From positions 4,588,001 through 4,652,000 of the forward strand of contig PYIU01000002.1 in NCBI GenBank assembly GCA_003415625.1: a stretch of DNA of 64,000 bases, read 5' to 3'. The notes under the pieces are model-generated. The model was given only the letters and a program-made list of their open reading frames with translations, did not search any database and was not told the origin of the DNA. Numbering within the stretch: position 1 is the stretch's first letter; each line of letters begins with the position of its first letter. The translations under genes were made by a program, and so were the position numbers. Shown piece after piece: positions 1 to 10,936 of the stretch. This DNA is from Aquanectria penicillioides. Taxonomy: Eukaryota; Ascomycota; Sordariomycetes; Hypocreales; Nectriaceae.

Positions 1-1
1 G

Positions 2-1122
2 CCTATGGTTGACCCTGTCCGGGATGATTTGGCCGTCGCACCACTCATTGTCCAGCGCAAGAACAGCAGACGCGGTGGCCGGACTGATCGTGTCTCGCCT
101 GAAACGTCTAATACCGCCGCTGCTACCGTCCGCAGATTGCTCCCCTCCAGGTCCAACCAAAAACTCAAAGAGGCTTCCAAGACACCTTCTCCCGAGCCTT
201 CTTCGCATGTACCACCCTCCCACGCATATCCCAGTCCTCCCTACAACGACGCTCCAATTTCGCCATCTCATGCCCCCGGCCCGCAGAATCTCCCCACGAA
301 GGCACTCCCCCCCCCTCATGTGCCTAACCCAGACAAGGCCATCCGCAGAAAGCCGTCGCCGTCGACTTATATTCAAAGCCATGCCCCGCAGAAATCAACA
401 TCCAGTTCCAACTATTCTGCGTATACGGACCAAAGTGTTGCGACATATGTCCCCCGCCTTTCCACAGCAGCGCCGTTGAGCCCCTTCGCGCCTGACGACC
501 CCTGGGTTCCCCCGCCTTCGCGTTTCAGCGTTACTACTTGCAACACCACCACCCCCGATTCTCCGATTGAAGAGGAGCAACCGCCAATGCCTCCTACCCC
601 AAGCAACCTACTTCAGTGATGGATCGAAAGAGGCCTGTCCCTGGAGGCGAAAATTCCAAGGCGTCACCCACTATCGAGCCAATCGTCATCTCGATGAAGT
701 CCAGCCTATCATCACATGCAAAGGCCGCGGCTGGAGGGGCGAGCCCCGATGATCGTCCATCCTCACTTGTGTCGACCACCAAGGCTCTTCCCATGGTACC
801 TCCCGAAAAGCAGTCCGCAGGCGATCGTGTTGCATATCTCAACGCCCGACTTGAAAGTCTCGCTCACCGACGACTCAACATCAACAAAAGCATTAAGCAG
901 ATGACCGAACTGATGCCCACCGACGGCTTGATGTCAAGCGCCGAAGTCTTGCGCAAGCGAGAAATAGAGAAACGAAAGGTCGAGGGCTTGAAGGAAGAAC
1001 TGGCAGAGATCCAGAGAGAGGAATATGATTTGGGACTGAAACTCTACCGGGCCAACAAACGCTTGGAGAGAGAGTCCGATTTTGAGGGTTCTGCCCTCTG
1101 GGTGAGGAGAGCCACTGGCTAA
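2..1122 (+). CDS. Uncharacterised protein, 5'-partial, one frameshift
   Basis: I do not recognise a named family. The reading frame is already open at the window edge, so the true start is probably upstream; the first ATG is at 5. The first two thirds are Pro/Ser-rich and low in complexity. The last ~90 residues form a charged helical, probably coiled-coil region (around VAYLNARLESLAHRRLNINK) ending in ESDFEGSALWVRRATG. The frame changes at the C run 597-600: the first frame stops at 617-619, while the second reads without interruption from 571 to TAG-free TAA at 1120-1122. One extra C would join them and makes the span a multiple of three. This fits the window-wide pattern of missing homopolymer bases better than decay. 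Function unknown; a cytoskeletal or scaffold role would be a guess. Confidence 0.6.
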
Positions 1123-1593
1123 ATAGATAGCCCAGGCGATGTATAAAGTCTTCGAGGGAAGCAAGGGTTAGCTCCGCGAGGAACTATGAGCAAGGCGTTA
1201 TGGGGTTTCATGCATAGCAGGCGAGGTCTTCAAAGGTTTCTCTTTTTTTTTTTTTTTTTTTTCTTCTCTTTACTTTTTTCCTGTTGTATTAGTGTTATAT
1301 CCGCCTTGCTGGCCTGGCGATGTATTCAGAGATACCTAGGGGCTTTTGAAGTCAAATGGTGCTCGATGAAAAAGTGAAAAAATTGTCAAATAGAAATTAA
1401 TTACCAATTTCCGAACCAGCTTTCATCACTCGATTCGGGGATGTTGCGAATAATCTCGCATATAGTCTATCGAAGAAGACCAGAATAAAGAGTAGGATCT
1501 AAATATTTACTAGGATAAACTGTTTCCCTGCCTTGCTCTTGCAACAGGCAACTTGGTCATCAATTCGAAAATAACACACGTTCATCACCACGG
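1123..1593. other. Intergenic, convergent 3' regions
   Basis: Lies between two convergent genes and presumably holds both 3' UTRs. A run of 20 T occurs at 1243-1262. Nothing else recognised. Confidence 0.5.
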
Positions 1594-2190
1594 TTACAAA
1601 GAGGCACCATACCTTGGACCTTTGGCTGAGGTTGTTGAGGTACCAGCTGGACGGGGCACTCCACAAAGGCCTTTCCAACAATGATCACAATAGTCTCCCA
1701 ACCCCCCGGGGCGTAGTGGCATACGGCAGCGGCAACCGTCCTGAAAGCTATGTTTGCAATAGAGATGGGTTCCTGTTCGGGGCGGCTGCTGAGGTGTGTA
1801 GGACTGCGCCAACGTGGAGGCCGCCGGGACGGATACGGTGGCGGACGGGGCCCGTCTGTCAGGGCAGATGCAGCTTTTTACGCTGTAGGCAACCTGTTGC
1901 GTTAGGGTTTGGAGAGACCTTGTGCTGGTGGATATTGGGAGAAGAGGCGAGTCTGAGGGAGGAGACACGGCTCGTTTGGCCTGGGACGATGGTCCAGCTT
2001 GGTCGTTGACTGGGAAGCCTAGTTGTCCTTCTTCGTGGAAAGGAGAGGGGAACTTTGGGAACTGGACAAAGTCACTCATAGTTACGACTGGCTGTGATCG
2101 GTTCGGGTCGTCCTGGTGAAATGCTTCCTGGCGCCGAAGGGTTGGCCTGTTCGTAGACGTCGAGTGCGGGCGCCTGTCGGGAGAACTCAT
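1594..2190 (-). CDS. Uncharacterised protein with C-terminal Cys cluster
   Basis: A 198-residue ORF; I chose the ATG at 2188-2190 because the few codons upstream of it hold no other ATG. The N-terminal half is Ser/Pro/Arg-rich and looks disordered. The C-terminal third carries regularly spaced cysteines (CICP, then CKHSFQDGCRCR, then YCDHCWKGLCG), which could bind zinc but match no finger I can name. A possible GTATGG donor near the C-terminus (about 1612) could extend the protein into another exon, so the C-terminus is uncertain. No family recognised and no function inferred. Confidence 0.5.
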   Translation of the reverse strand: MSSPDRRPHSTSTNRPTLRRQEAFHQDDPNRSQPVVTMSDFVQFPKFPSPFHEEGQLGFPVNDQAGPSSQAKRAVSPPSDSPLLPISTSTRSLQTLTQQVAYSVKSCICPDRRAPSATVSVPAASTLAQSYTPQQPPRTGTHLYCKHSFQDGCRCRMPLRPGGLGDYCDHCWKGLCGVPRPAGTSTTSAKGPRYGASL

Positions 2191-2785
2191 GGCTGCTGCG
2201 ATGTATGGTGTCAATATTCAATACAAACGCACGTACTACTACTAACTTTCTTCCTCTTATCGTTAGTACAATTTCAAACTGTCCTACCACGAGGGCAATA
2301 GATAGTAGGGAATACAAGGGTTGGGCTTGTCCAGTGTTTGAGGGGAGAGAGAGTGTCGCTTGGCCGGGAGGCCGCATTTATAATGGCTACCCACAGCAAT
2401 TGGGTTGCGTCTCATAATGTGCATGAGCCGTGCTGAACGTGGCGTTGACAATGCCATTGTTATTGCGAACAGTGAAGCGCAGATCGATGTTCTGCTTTGA
2501 AGAGAGAGCACGGAGACATCCGCCAAGCACGGAACGCCCTCGCAAAAATTTCGAACGTGTCGTGGCATGGGTTTTTATTTCCAAAAAATCTAATTCACAT
2601 TAAAGATTCAGTACATCACGGGGTGTTGTATGGTGGCATATAATAATAATGTGACACGTGATGGAGTATGGGATTCGATAGCCTTGAACAGCAGATGACA
2701 ACAAATAGATGATCAATTCTGCGGGGGTATCTGGACCTAAACTCCTCAAAAACTAGGGCACCTTAATCTTAATCACCATGGACTT
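2191..2785. other. Intergenic
   Basis: Short ORFs on both strands lack ATG starts or family features. It probably holds the promoter of the minus-strand gene to the left and the 3' end of the minus-strand gene to the right. Confidence 0.4.
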
Positions 2786-3732
2786 TTACTCTTCAAACCC
2801 CTCAAGTTCAGTGGGAGGCTGGAATGGTTTCACTCCTCCAACTAGACATTGCTTGTAGGTCGTCTTTCGTAGAGGGTTCAGCTTAACGATGTAAGTGAGG
2901 GCCACAGCCGTGCTCCTCTCGTGGTCGCCCTTCTCAGAAGCGCCCGTCTCGCAGGCGATCGTCTCAGAGGGACCGGCCTCATCCTTAGCACCCTCGAGGT
3001 CAACATGTCTAATGTTGAACAGGCGAGGCTGGACGATTCCAGGGGTGCGAGGGTCTGGGCTCTGGGAGTCCACGAATCGGACATGGAGCGACAGCTTGTT
3101 GCCGATTCTATCCTGCTCAATGTCGATCCGGACCGTATCCAGAACCTCCTCGTTCAAGGGCGTGCGGTCGACCTTGACTCCCGGGGCTTCAGGCGGCGCG
3201 CTCACTTCGTAGCTGATTTTCTGGTGGATGGCAAACTTGAAGACGAGGCAGACGGTGTTTCCTCTCGGGCGGTTCAAGTAGATTATCTCGTCGCCAAAGG
3301 GCCGGATCTGGGCGTACGGCTCGCCGTAGTCGTATTGTGACGGGATGCCCCCGTTCCCAATGCTGACGGTGACTTTTGCGTCTTTCGGGTGGACGAAGGG
3401 CGGCAGCCTCGGGAGGAGGACATGATACTGGTTCCAGCGAGCCCCCGTCCCGTCATCGGGGGGATGAACCTGTTCAAGTTTGGTGGCACGAACCCCATCG
3501 CGGTATGGCTCGGCATCGGGGCTGAAACCGGAACGGCGATGTCGTCAGCGCAGATGAAGTATAGGCGGACCTGCGCCTGAGGTCTGGTGATGGGCGTCTC
3601 AATGAGGTATCCCTGAGAAGGAAGGCTGGCCTCGTACTCGTGATAGGGTCGCGGAGGTCCACGTGGGAAATCATAGCGTCCTACAGAGACACAACGGCCC
3701 TGGAGCTTAGACTTTGTGGATTTTGGCTCCAT
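2786..3732 (-). CDS. Uncharacterised protein, one frameshift
   Basis: Starts at ATG 3730-3732 and ends at 2786. The N-terminal frame runs through KLQGRCVSVGRYDF and VRLYFICADDIAVPV. After the A run at 3525-3527 (T run on the coding strand) the sensible frame is one base over and continues through SPDAEPYRDGVRATKLEQ, GNGGIPSQYDYGEPYAQI and DEIIYLNRPRGNTVCLVF to the stop. One extra base in that run restores a frame of about 315 residues, and the span is one base short of a multiple of three. The protein is rich in beta-prone alternating residues without signal peptide or membrane segments. I do not recognise the family. The long second-frame reading with balanced composition argues that it is a real gene. 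Confidence 0.6.
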
Positions 3733-4527
3733 GAATGGCTGTTACTCCGGCCTCAAAGCCCAGTGCCTGTGAGTGTGCTCTGAGGATGAGGTTTCAGGGT
3801 GTGGTTTCGGGGTAGGCTGGGATGAGCCAAATGGTGGAAAGGTTCAAAATGCACCAATTAAGATTTCTTCTAAAGGGTCATCTGAACGGATTCACTGGGA
3901 GGATAAACATTCACGTAAACAAGTGCGTTCATAAGTTTGTTTGTCGTGGTTCATTCTCACAACACCCTGATTCACTATTTACCCTACATCAGAACAGTAG
4001 AACGACAATTTTCAAAGAATCACTGGGCTACTAAACAAACTGGTCAAGATATTTCAAACGAAATGAATTGGAATAATCTGAAAATGGGGAAAAGGTCGAG
4101 TAAGCTACCAGTGTAGTAGTAGAGTAGGCCTTGACATTTTGATCGTTTTTGATAATTATCCGTTTTTGAGTCCATCTAATTCCAGCGCGGGATTTGACTG
4201 CGCAAGATAGCAACAAGGACAAGATCATTAAACTTAGTACAAGCACAATATAGTAAACGGCTCTTGTTGTTTCGGAATGTAGGGTAACCGGTCGCGAAGG
4301 ATATGGGGCTTTCAAGGCATCAGACACGCAAGTGGACGAGGCCAGTCCAGAGCAGCGAGAGTAACAATGTCGAGCAACTGTTTTGCATATTTGCAAAGTG
4401 ATATCATATGAAACCAACATGGCTGATGCTGGGCCAAGCACACAATCGCGAGAAGCATTAGAGAAAGACATCAGAGGTGAAAAAAAAGCAGAAAAACGCA
4501 AAAAGATATTTGGCCGAAGCCATTTGA
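3733..4527. other. Intergenic between hypothetical gene and tRNA
   Basis: AT-richer than neighbouring coding DNA. A long minus-strand ORF here (4031-4777) runs through the tRNA gene and a GT repeat, so it is not taken as a gene. Confidence 0.5.
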
Positions 4528-4599
4528 AGGTCACGGTGGGGATCGAACCCACAATCTCCTGATTCGTAGTCAGACGCCTTGCCATTGGGCCACGCGACC
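4528..4599 (-). tRNA. tRNA-Arg (anticodon ACG)
   Basis: The complement folds as a 72-nt cloverleaf. The acceptor stem GGTCGCG pairs with CGTGACC (one G-U) and is followed by discriminator T. The D arm is GCCCAATGGCAAGGC. The anticodon loop CTACGAA is closed by a five-pair stem, giving anticodon ACG; the wobble A is normally edited to inosine in eukaryotes, reading CGU/CGC/CGA. The T arm contains GGTTCGATCC. There is no intron, and the CCA end is not encoded, as expected for a nuclear tRNA. Confidence 0.95.
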
Positions 4600-5398
4600 G
4601 TACTAGTTCTAGTTCGTTGAAGGAGGCAGTGGTTTGATCAATTATGAGGCTTGTGTTGCGTGAGTATGTGCAAGTGTGTGTGTGGGTGTATGCGTGTGTG
4701 TGGGAGTGTGTGTGGGTGCATTGTGCCATTGCGGCCGCGCGGGGCCGAGACAGGCCCCTCTCCAGCCCCGCCCCCACTTAAGCCCACTAATAAAAGTCTC
4801 TATACCCGGCCCGGCACTGCTGTAGAATGACCCACGCATGATTTAATTCCGTCTCTATAACTGGTGAGGTGAGAGCCAAAGCGCATGTCTTCGCCCTTCA
4901 ACTCCCGAAATCAAATGCGACACGGGACTTGGGAAATATTCAGGCACTGACTGCATTGCATCTCTAGGGCTGTACCACGCGACTCAGTTTGCGTTTAATC
5001 TCACGTGGAGGCTGTCGGGGCTCCTCTTTTTTGACTTTCCGTGCCTCTCGAATCGGCTCGCCAAGAGAAGACCCTGACTGGAGGAGGAACTTTTTGATTT
5101 TTCTGGTCGTCCTAGTCACGACGTGTGTATTAAACATGACCCCAGAACTCAATTCATCGGGCTCGGGACACGCAGAAAGCAAGGAAGACCATGGTCCCCA
5201 AGATTATAGCTCTCATTAAATGGCCGAACCACAGCCGTCTAGTATCGAAAGAGGCAGGTTATCTAGCTAAACGTTCCCTCTGCTTTTTGCCGCAGCGCAT
5301 ATGTGGGTGTGTAGCCTATCTACATCCACCAAAGGAGTAACGTCATGCACAAAGGCACGAAACATCATCATGGCAAACATCATCTTCCGCTAATATGC
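4600..5398. other. Intergenic
   Basis: Apart from the GT repeat I see no gene. It holds the upstream region of the tRNA and probably the 3' UTR of the hydrolase gene. Confidence 0.5.
4649..4720. repeat. GT-rich microsatellite
   Basis: Interrupted (GT)n with GGTGTATG-type interruptions, just upstream (5') of the tRNA on its own strand. Confidence 0.8.
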
Positions 5399-6441
5399 TC
5401 ACGACGAGTATGCTGTCTGGTTGCCTTGGTTGTTCAGGAAGGTGAGCAGGGCTTGGTGGAAGCGGTCGGGGTGGGAAATCTGAGGCGCGTGGCCGAGGTC
5501 GGGGAAGCTGAACAGATGACCGTTGGGGATCTGCGAAGCAACCTCCTTGCCCAAGACGTGGAAGTTTCCGAGCTTGGCCGCAACCGCAGATGACGCCCAA
5601 GTGGATCCAATGGCAGTAATATCCTGCTCGCCCACCATGACTAGGGTCCGGGCCTTGATGTCCCCAAAGTAGTGAGCGATCGGCTGTGTGAGGACCATGT
5701 CGACAATCTGCGCCTGGTTCTTGACGTAGGTCTCACGCTTGGAACCGTAGTAGATGTTGACAAGCATGTTGACCCACGTATCGTAACTGTCCTCCCACTC
5801 GTTGACGTAGTAGGCCTTCTTCTCGTAGCCTTTGATCGAGGTGTAGCTGGAGGCCGCCTCGGTGGTGTAAGTCTCATCGATGCTGATGTAGGGGACACCC
5901 TTTTGCACGTAGTCTTCCCATCCAACGGCGTTGACCATGACGAGATCGTCGACAGTCTCGGGTACTGCAGAGCGAATCGGGTCGAGAGCATGCCGCCCAT
6001 GGAGTGACCGATGACGGTGACATTGCCAATGTTGAGGGCATTCAGCAGGCCCTTTGTGTTCCAAGCAAGCTGGTGGAGGCTGAACTGGTAAGCAGAAGGC
6101 TTGGTACTCTTGCAGAAGCCAATCTGGTCCGGAGCAATAACACGCCATCCCTTCGCAATGAGGGTCTTGATGGTGCCCTCCCAGGTCGCGCCACAGAAGT
6201 TCTTTCCATGGAGCAGGATGGCCGTTCTGCCGTTGGACTTGCAGATAGGCTTGATATCCATGAAGGCCATCTCAACCTGCTCGAGCTGGCTCTCAAACTT
6301 GAACAACTTCACCGGGTAGGGATATGTGAAGTTGGATCCATTGAGATCCTCGGCGAGTTCGCCCTCGTAGATGGTGCCATTTGCCTGAGCGGCAACGAGG
6401 CCGAGGCCGGTGGAGAAGAGGGAGAGGAGGGAGAACTTCAT
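5399..6441 (-). CDS. Secreted alpha/beta hydrolase, one frameshift
   Basis: ATG at 6439-6441 opens a signal peptide (MKFSLLSLFSTGLGLVAAQA), so the product is probably secreted. The alpha/beta-hydrolase fold is clear: the oxyanion-hole strand AILLHGKNFCGATW, the nucleophile elbow GHSMGG (Ser), the acid loop GEQDITAIG (Asp) and the catalytic His in FPDLGHAPQISHP. The frame breaks at the G run 5960-5962, right after ALQYP, and resumes one base over with ETVDDLVMVN. One extra base gives about 347 residues, normal for an AB_hydrolase-1 enzyme, and makes the length a multiple of three. The substrate cannot be read from the sequence: esterase, epoxide hydrolase and lactonase activities share this fold, although the HGKNF motif is more typical of esterase-like members. 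The break looks like a sequence error. Confidence 0.85.
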
Positions 6442-6496
6442 TATGACGATCGCTCAAGGAGAGATTGACCAAGGTGAACCGAGCGTCGAAACGTTG

Positions 6497-6630
6497 AAAG
6501 GGGAAGGGGTAGGGGGAGAAAGGGGAGGAAGAGGAGGAGGAAGAGAGGAGGAAGAGAGGAGGAAGAGAGGAGGAAGAGAGGAGGAAGAGAGGAGGAGGAG
6601 AGGAGGAGGAGAGGAGGAAGAGAGGAAGCG
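6497..6630. repeat. Purine tract, GGAAGAGA repeats
   Basis: About 130 bases of GGA/GGAAGAGA units just upstream of the hydrolase ATG, so the complementary CT-rich strand would lie in its 5' leader or promoter. Confidence 0.85.
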
Positions 6631-7548
6631 GATGAAGATAGACAAGAAAGCTGAGAAACAAGCACAGATAATGTAGCATAGAATGCGGGCACTTAATATC
6701 ACCTTCAAAGGATTTACTCCAATGTTCCTGCAGTGGTGACATGCTCGCGGGACCCCATGCGTTCCATCCCAATTTCCACGTGGAGAAAGTCAACGGTTGG
6801 ATGACCAGGGAATAGACAGACAGACTGAGCCCATCTCCCCTAACTTCCTTGACGGTACCTAGTCTGCGAATGCCGTCGTCACCGTCACTGGGGAATGTAA
6901 TAACACCTTGTGAACCAGGCGAGAAAGATGGAGCACTCGGGCGATTCTTCTTTTTTTTTTTTTTTCTTTTTTTTTTCTACGATCTATTGTACCATAATTT
7001 TTTCTTTTCTGGAGCAAACAGCATGGACGAGGTTAAATCGGATCACGAAGTCGGGCGTGGGTGTTGGCCCTGGGATCTGTCCCAGCCCCAAGTCGACATA
7101 TAATGACACCCGAGACGGAGGAACTCTCCGTTTTCTAACATTGGCCGTCATCGTATTGCCTCCTCGAGACGCGGCGTGGAAAAGCTACATGCACCACAGA
7201 CAAGCCTCCCGGGGCGCTCGGGAATGCGAGGCCTTTTGCATGCCAGTTTCCCACCAACATGCATATCGGTACGGAGGAGGCTCCATCAAGGGTTTCCCCT
7301 GGTCGGCCAATGCCCAGCGTCGCCACACCCGGGCCACAGACGGATGCCAAAAAGCAACTCCAACACCGGTTGAAGAATCCATCCACACGGCAAACCAGGC
7401 CCCTGCCGCCAAGCAGCGTCTTTTCTTTTTCTTCTTCTTTTTTCCACCTTGGCCGTACGATGCGTACATGAAAGACCTCGGTTGCGATGAAGGCTTTGCC
7501 TTTCCGCTCTGCTATGTGGGTTTCGCTGTCTGGCGTGGTTCCCCCTTT

Positions 7549-7580
7549 GCTTGTGCTTGTGCTTGTGCTTGTGCTTGCGC
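7549..7580. repeat. TTGTGC hexanucleotide repeat
   Basis: About five tandem copies of a GCTTGT/TTGTGC hexamer, the last copy degenerate. Confidence 0.85.
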
Positions 7581-9143
7581 CTGAGATTTGCATCTTGACA
7601 GCTTCGCCCGCGCCAACGCTGGTCTGCAAACGTCACCCAATGTTATCAATCACTTATCCCATGGCTTTGGGGAATGCAGGTCTAAATCTTCAGGGCAAAG
7701 GATCCCTTGCCCTACAGCGATCGAGTCCTTGGGCATGGGGCCATTCCCTGCTAGAGTTACAGTTACATCCAGCCGTCACGAGGTGGAGGAGACCCGAGCA
7801 CCTTGACAATGTCGAGCATACTAATAAATAGTACATTTTACTACTTCGTATAGTGCCGGTAGTAGCACGGCCCATGTTCGCTGGCCCTCGTCCCTTATTA
7901 CGACCCTCCCCGGGATTTCCAAGACCCCCCAATTAAGCAATGGCATGGGGTTTCAGTCTGATCCCAACCGTGCGGGCAATTATGGCCCTGGTGATGTGAG
8001 GTGATGTGATATGATATGTGAGGGTTTGACAGTTCCGCGGTCTGGCAATAAACAGCATCCCGGTAGGCCACGAACATTAGCTTTGTTCACACATGGTTCG
8101 AAAGAGAAAAGAGAACAGCAAAGAAAAAAGCAATATCAGGGGTCGCTTGTCGGAGTGAGCTGTCATTCCCACACTCCCACCTCCGAACGATACTCATTGA
8201 AGAGGTGACAAACAAAGCTGAAAATGGAATGGGGCCCTGGAGTGAGAGTGAGAAAAGAAATATGCTCGTTCCGCACTACCCTGGGCTCGACGTCTTCCCA
8301 GTCGAAGCCAAATTGCGATGACGGAATACGGCCTCTGCCCCGGGACAAGTCGTGGAGACTAGCACATCATGATCGTCATTGTAAGGGCCGTGTAAAGGCA
8401 AGCACTCCTTCGAGATCAAACATGGCATTCCCTCGGAGTATTCGAGAATTGCGGCGTAGACAACCAAGACTCATGGCAACTCCGTTGCGGTTTGCACCAA
8501 CGATCGTAGGGCTGGTAATTGAATCCATTTCTCGTCCGTGAGCTTCGCCGACTTCATGTCTTGAGCGTTGCCTCTATGCGCAAAAGACTGCAGCTCCCAC
8601 GCGTCTGGTGGGTCGGCAGCGGTTTTACTTGGGAGAAGCAAGCTCTCAAGGCCTCCTTGCCAGATGTCATGCTGAGTAGCACATTCCCACCATCTGCCGA
8701 CAAGGGTTGCTTTCCGAACCACGCCTCATGCCACCCAAAACGCCATTCTGCGTGTCTGCCATGTCTGCTTTTTCTTCGGGAGCAGCCTCTCAAATGAATG
8801 GCTTGGAGTGGGACTGGACCTAGAAACATACTTTCTGCATCAAGGCCCTTGGCCCGAGTGCCTTACAAGTCCTATCGAGAGTCGGGAGCCCGGGAGATGC
8901 AGGGTTGATGGCGGCGCTTGCAGAAGAAATCATTGCGTTTGCTCGACCTTGGTGGTGCTACTGAGGCCCCAGGACTGCTGTGACTACTTAGTGCGGGAGC
9001 CAAGAGACGTCTCAAAGTGCTGCTGGACGGATATATGAAGGTCGGTGTTGTGCTCCCTGCTCCCCTTCCCCTTTCTTTGGCACGGCTTTGGTGCAACTTA
9101 TTCACCAAGATCCTCACCCAAAGGCTGCATTGCGTTGCCCGTC

Positions 9144-10536
9144 ATGGTATCTGGGAACATACCCGGCCACAGCAATGCTTGGATGGTGCGTACGCCATGC
9201 ATCATCTTCTTCGTCCTCACGCCCGTCTTCATCTTTCTTCGGTTATGGAGCCGCATAGTACGGAGGTCGGGCCTTGGGTTGGATGACTGGACCATTCTCA
9301 TGTCATTTGTAAGCATCAAAATCCAGATCTGATATTGAAAATTCGATAGTTGGGTCGGACCAAGCTGACCTGATTTCCTAAAGGCCTGCACTTTGGTTGT
9401 GCAGGTTCTGATGATGATTGCGTGCAACTATGGATTCGGCCAACACGTCAAGAACTTGGCCACAGAAAACAAGTTGATGGCACTCAAGGTAAGTTACAAC
9501 ACAATATTCTTCAAAGAATGAAAAAAAAAAAAAAAAAAAAAAAACCTTTTGTGTACGAGAAACCTCGTGGTTCTCCTTCTAACTTGCCGCCCTAGCTCTT
9601 TTACGTCGCCCAAATCTTCTATAAGCTCACCATCAACCTCACCAAGACATCGATTCTGTTGCTCTACCTCCGTATCTTCGTCCAGAAATGGTTTCGGATT
9701 TGTTGCTATATCCTTATGGGTATTGTATTGTTATACATGGTTGCGACCGTTGCCTCGTCTATTTGGCAATGCCGCCCCGTCGAAGGCGCTTGGAATAAAG
9801 CCATAGGACCGAAGTGTATCGACTTGACCAAGAACTGGTATGCCAACGCCGGCTTCTCAATCGCAACCGACATCTTGATTCTATTGCTACCTATGCAGCC
9901 TATCTGGACAAGCAAGTTGCCTATAATGCAGAAGAGAGCCCTCCTGATTGTCTTCACCCTTGGAGGCTTGTGAGTGACCGACCCAACGCTACCTCCCGAC
10001 TAAAAACCACTGTCGGCTAACATTTTTCCCAGTGTCACTATTACTTCTATCATGCGGTCAACTACCCTATCATTCTCAACAAAGAGCCCCGATACGACCC
10101 GTACGCTCATAGATTCGAAGCAACGCCTCTCTGACTGACTCTGGTTACAGATGACATCACCTCTACGTTATGGACAATGATTGAAGAAAACATCGCCATC
10201 ATCTGCGCATGCCTTCCAATGTGCCGCATGCATCTCGCATTCATCTTCCCGGCCATCTTTGCCTCCAAGGCCGGAACCTCACGCAACTACGGATCAACGA
10301 ATCGTTCCCGAGACCATGCGGACAACCACTGGAAACCATACACAGGCCCGCGCAAAAGCGAGGCCTTCAACCACAGCTTAGCAATGCATACGCCAGACGG
10401 GGCAAGCGAAGAGTACATCTTGGACCCTGTCCAAAGCAGCTCGGGTCCGTTGAATTCCACCAAGGACGTTTCAACTATTCGAAAGACGACAGAGTACGGT
10501 GTAACATACGAGAACGATCCTGCTGGCAAGGTTTAA
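9144..10536 (+). CDS. PTH11/SAT5-like rhodopsin-domain membrane protein
   Basis: Five exons, 9144-9308, 9405-9488, 9596-9969, 10033-10100 and 10151-10536, splice to 358 residues with canonical GT-AG borders. The product is a seven-helix fungal integral membrane protein of the rhodopsin-like domain family that includes PTH11-type receptors. Diagnostic pieces are LGLDDW after the first helix, KLTINLTKTSILLLYLRIF, a WQCRPVEGAWN loop, DILILLLPM, and the last-helix motif ENIAIICACLPMCR. A polar cytoplasmic tail of about 100 residues follows. The N-terminus is short for the family, so an upstream start is possible. PTH11-type members sense surfaces or hosts, but most of this large family is untested. 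Intron 2 carries 24 consecutive A (9521-9544), which is odd for so short an intron. The gene is otherwise intact. Confidence 0.88.
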
Positions 10537-10936
10537 AACAGAAAAATGCATTGAAGACCCGAGGTCATGGCCAGCTGGCTTGGACCATCTCCAGGGGCGA
10601 TGATGCTGGACTAAATATTAGGAATTGATGATCACGGCAAACAGTTTCAACTTTGAGTTGAGCCGCGCACATAAGTGCTATCGATAGTGGGAGAGGGATT
10701 ACGAACTGCAAGGAAGCTTCAGGTTTATTAGCCGAAAAAGTCGACACGTACATTCACAAAATAGTAATTTAGTAAATACGTTCAATTTTAACTGTTTATT
10801 CGAGCAGTGTGATATCATTGCTAGCAGCCCTTCTAAGAGACGTTGGGTACAATATTGTCAGCTTGGAACATGTTTGTTCCCTTTTGTACATGACTAAGTA
10901 TGGTATACATGAGAGTAGGCAAATGAGACGTGAAAT
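10537..10936. other. Intergenic, convergent 3' regions
   Basis: Spacer between convergent genes, AT-rich, presumably 3' UTRs. Nothing else seen. Confidence 0.5.

Larger units (their letters stand above)
6442..9143. other. Intergenic, 2.7 kb, divergent promoters
   Basis: Separates the divergently transcribed hydrolase and PTH11-like gene. It contains the purine tract, T runs at 6951-6965 and just after, a (TTGTGC)n repeat at 7549-7580 and a T/C tract near 7425-7443. ORFs here are low-complexity read-throughs of these repeats. No gene recognised. Confidence 0.5.

Noticed and set aside
597..600. Programmed frameshifting or editing as explanation of the broken frames
   Set aside because: Nine unrelated genes/sites share only homopolymer location and loss sign, with no common slippery site or downstream structure; under-calling is simpler.
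4031..4777. 248-codon minus-strand ORF
   Set aside because: Runs through the tRNA-Arg gene and a GT microsatellite; composition is that of translated repeats.
6497..6630. Repeated GGAAGAGA units as a possible CRISPR-like array
   Set aside because: Units are contiguous without spacers; a simple purine microsatellite in a fungal genome.
6910..7584. 224-codon ORF with poly-Phe and CACACA-type ends
   Set aside because: Built from T runs and the TTGTGC repeat; no domain and no splice logic.
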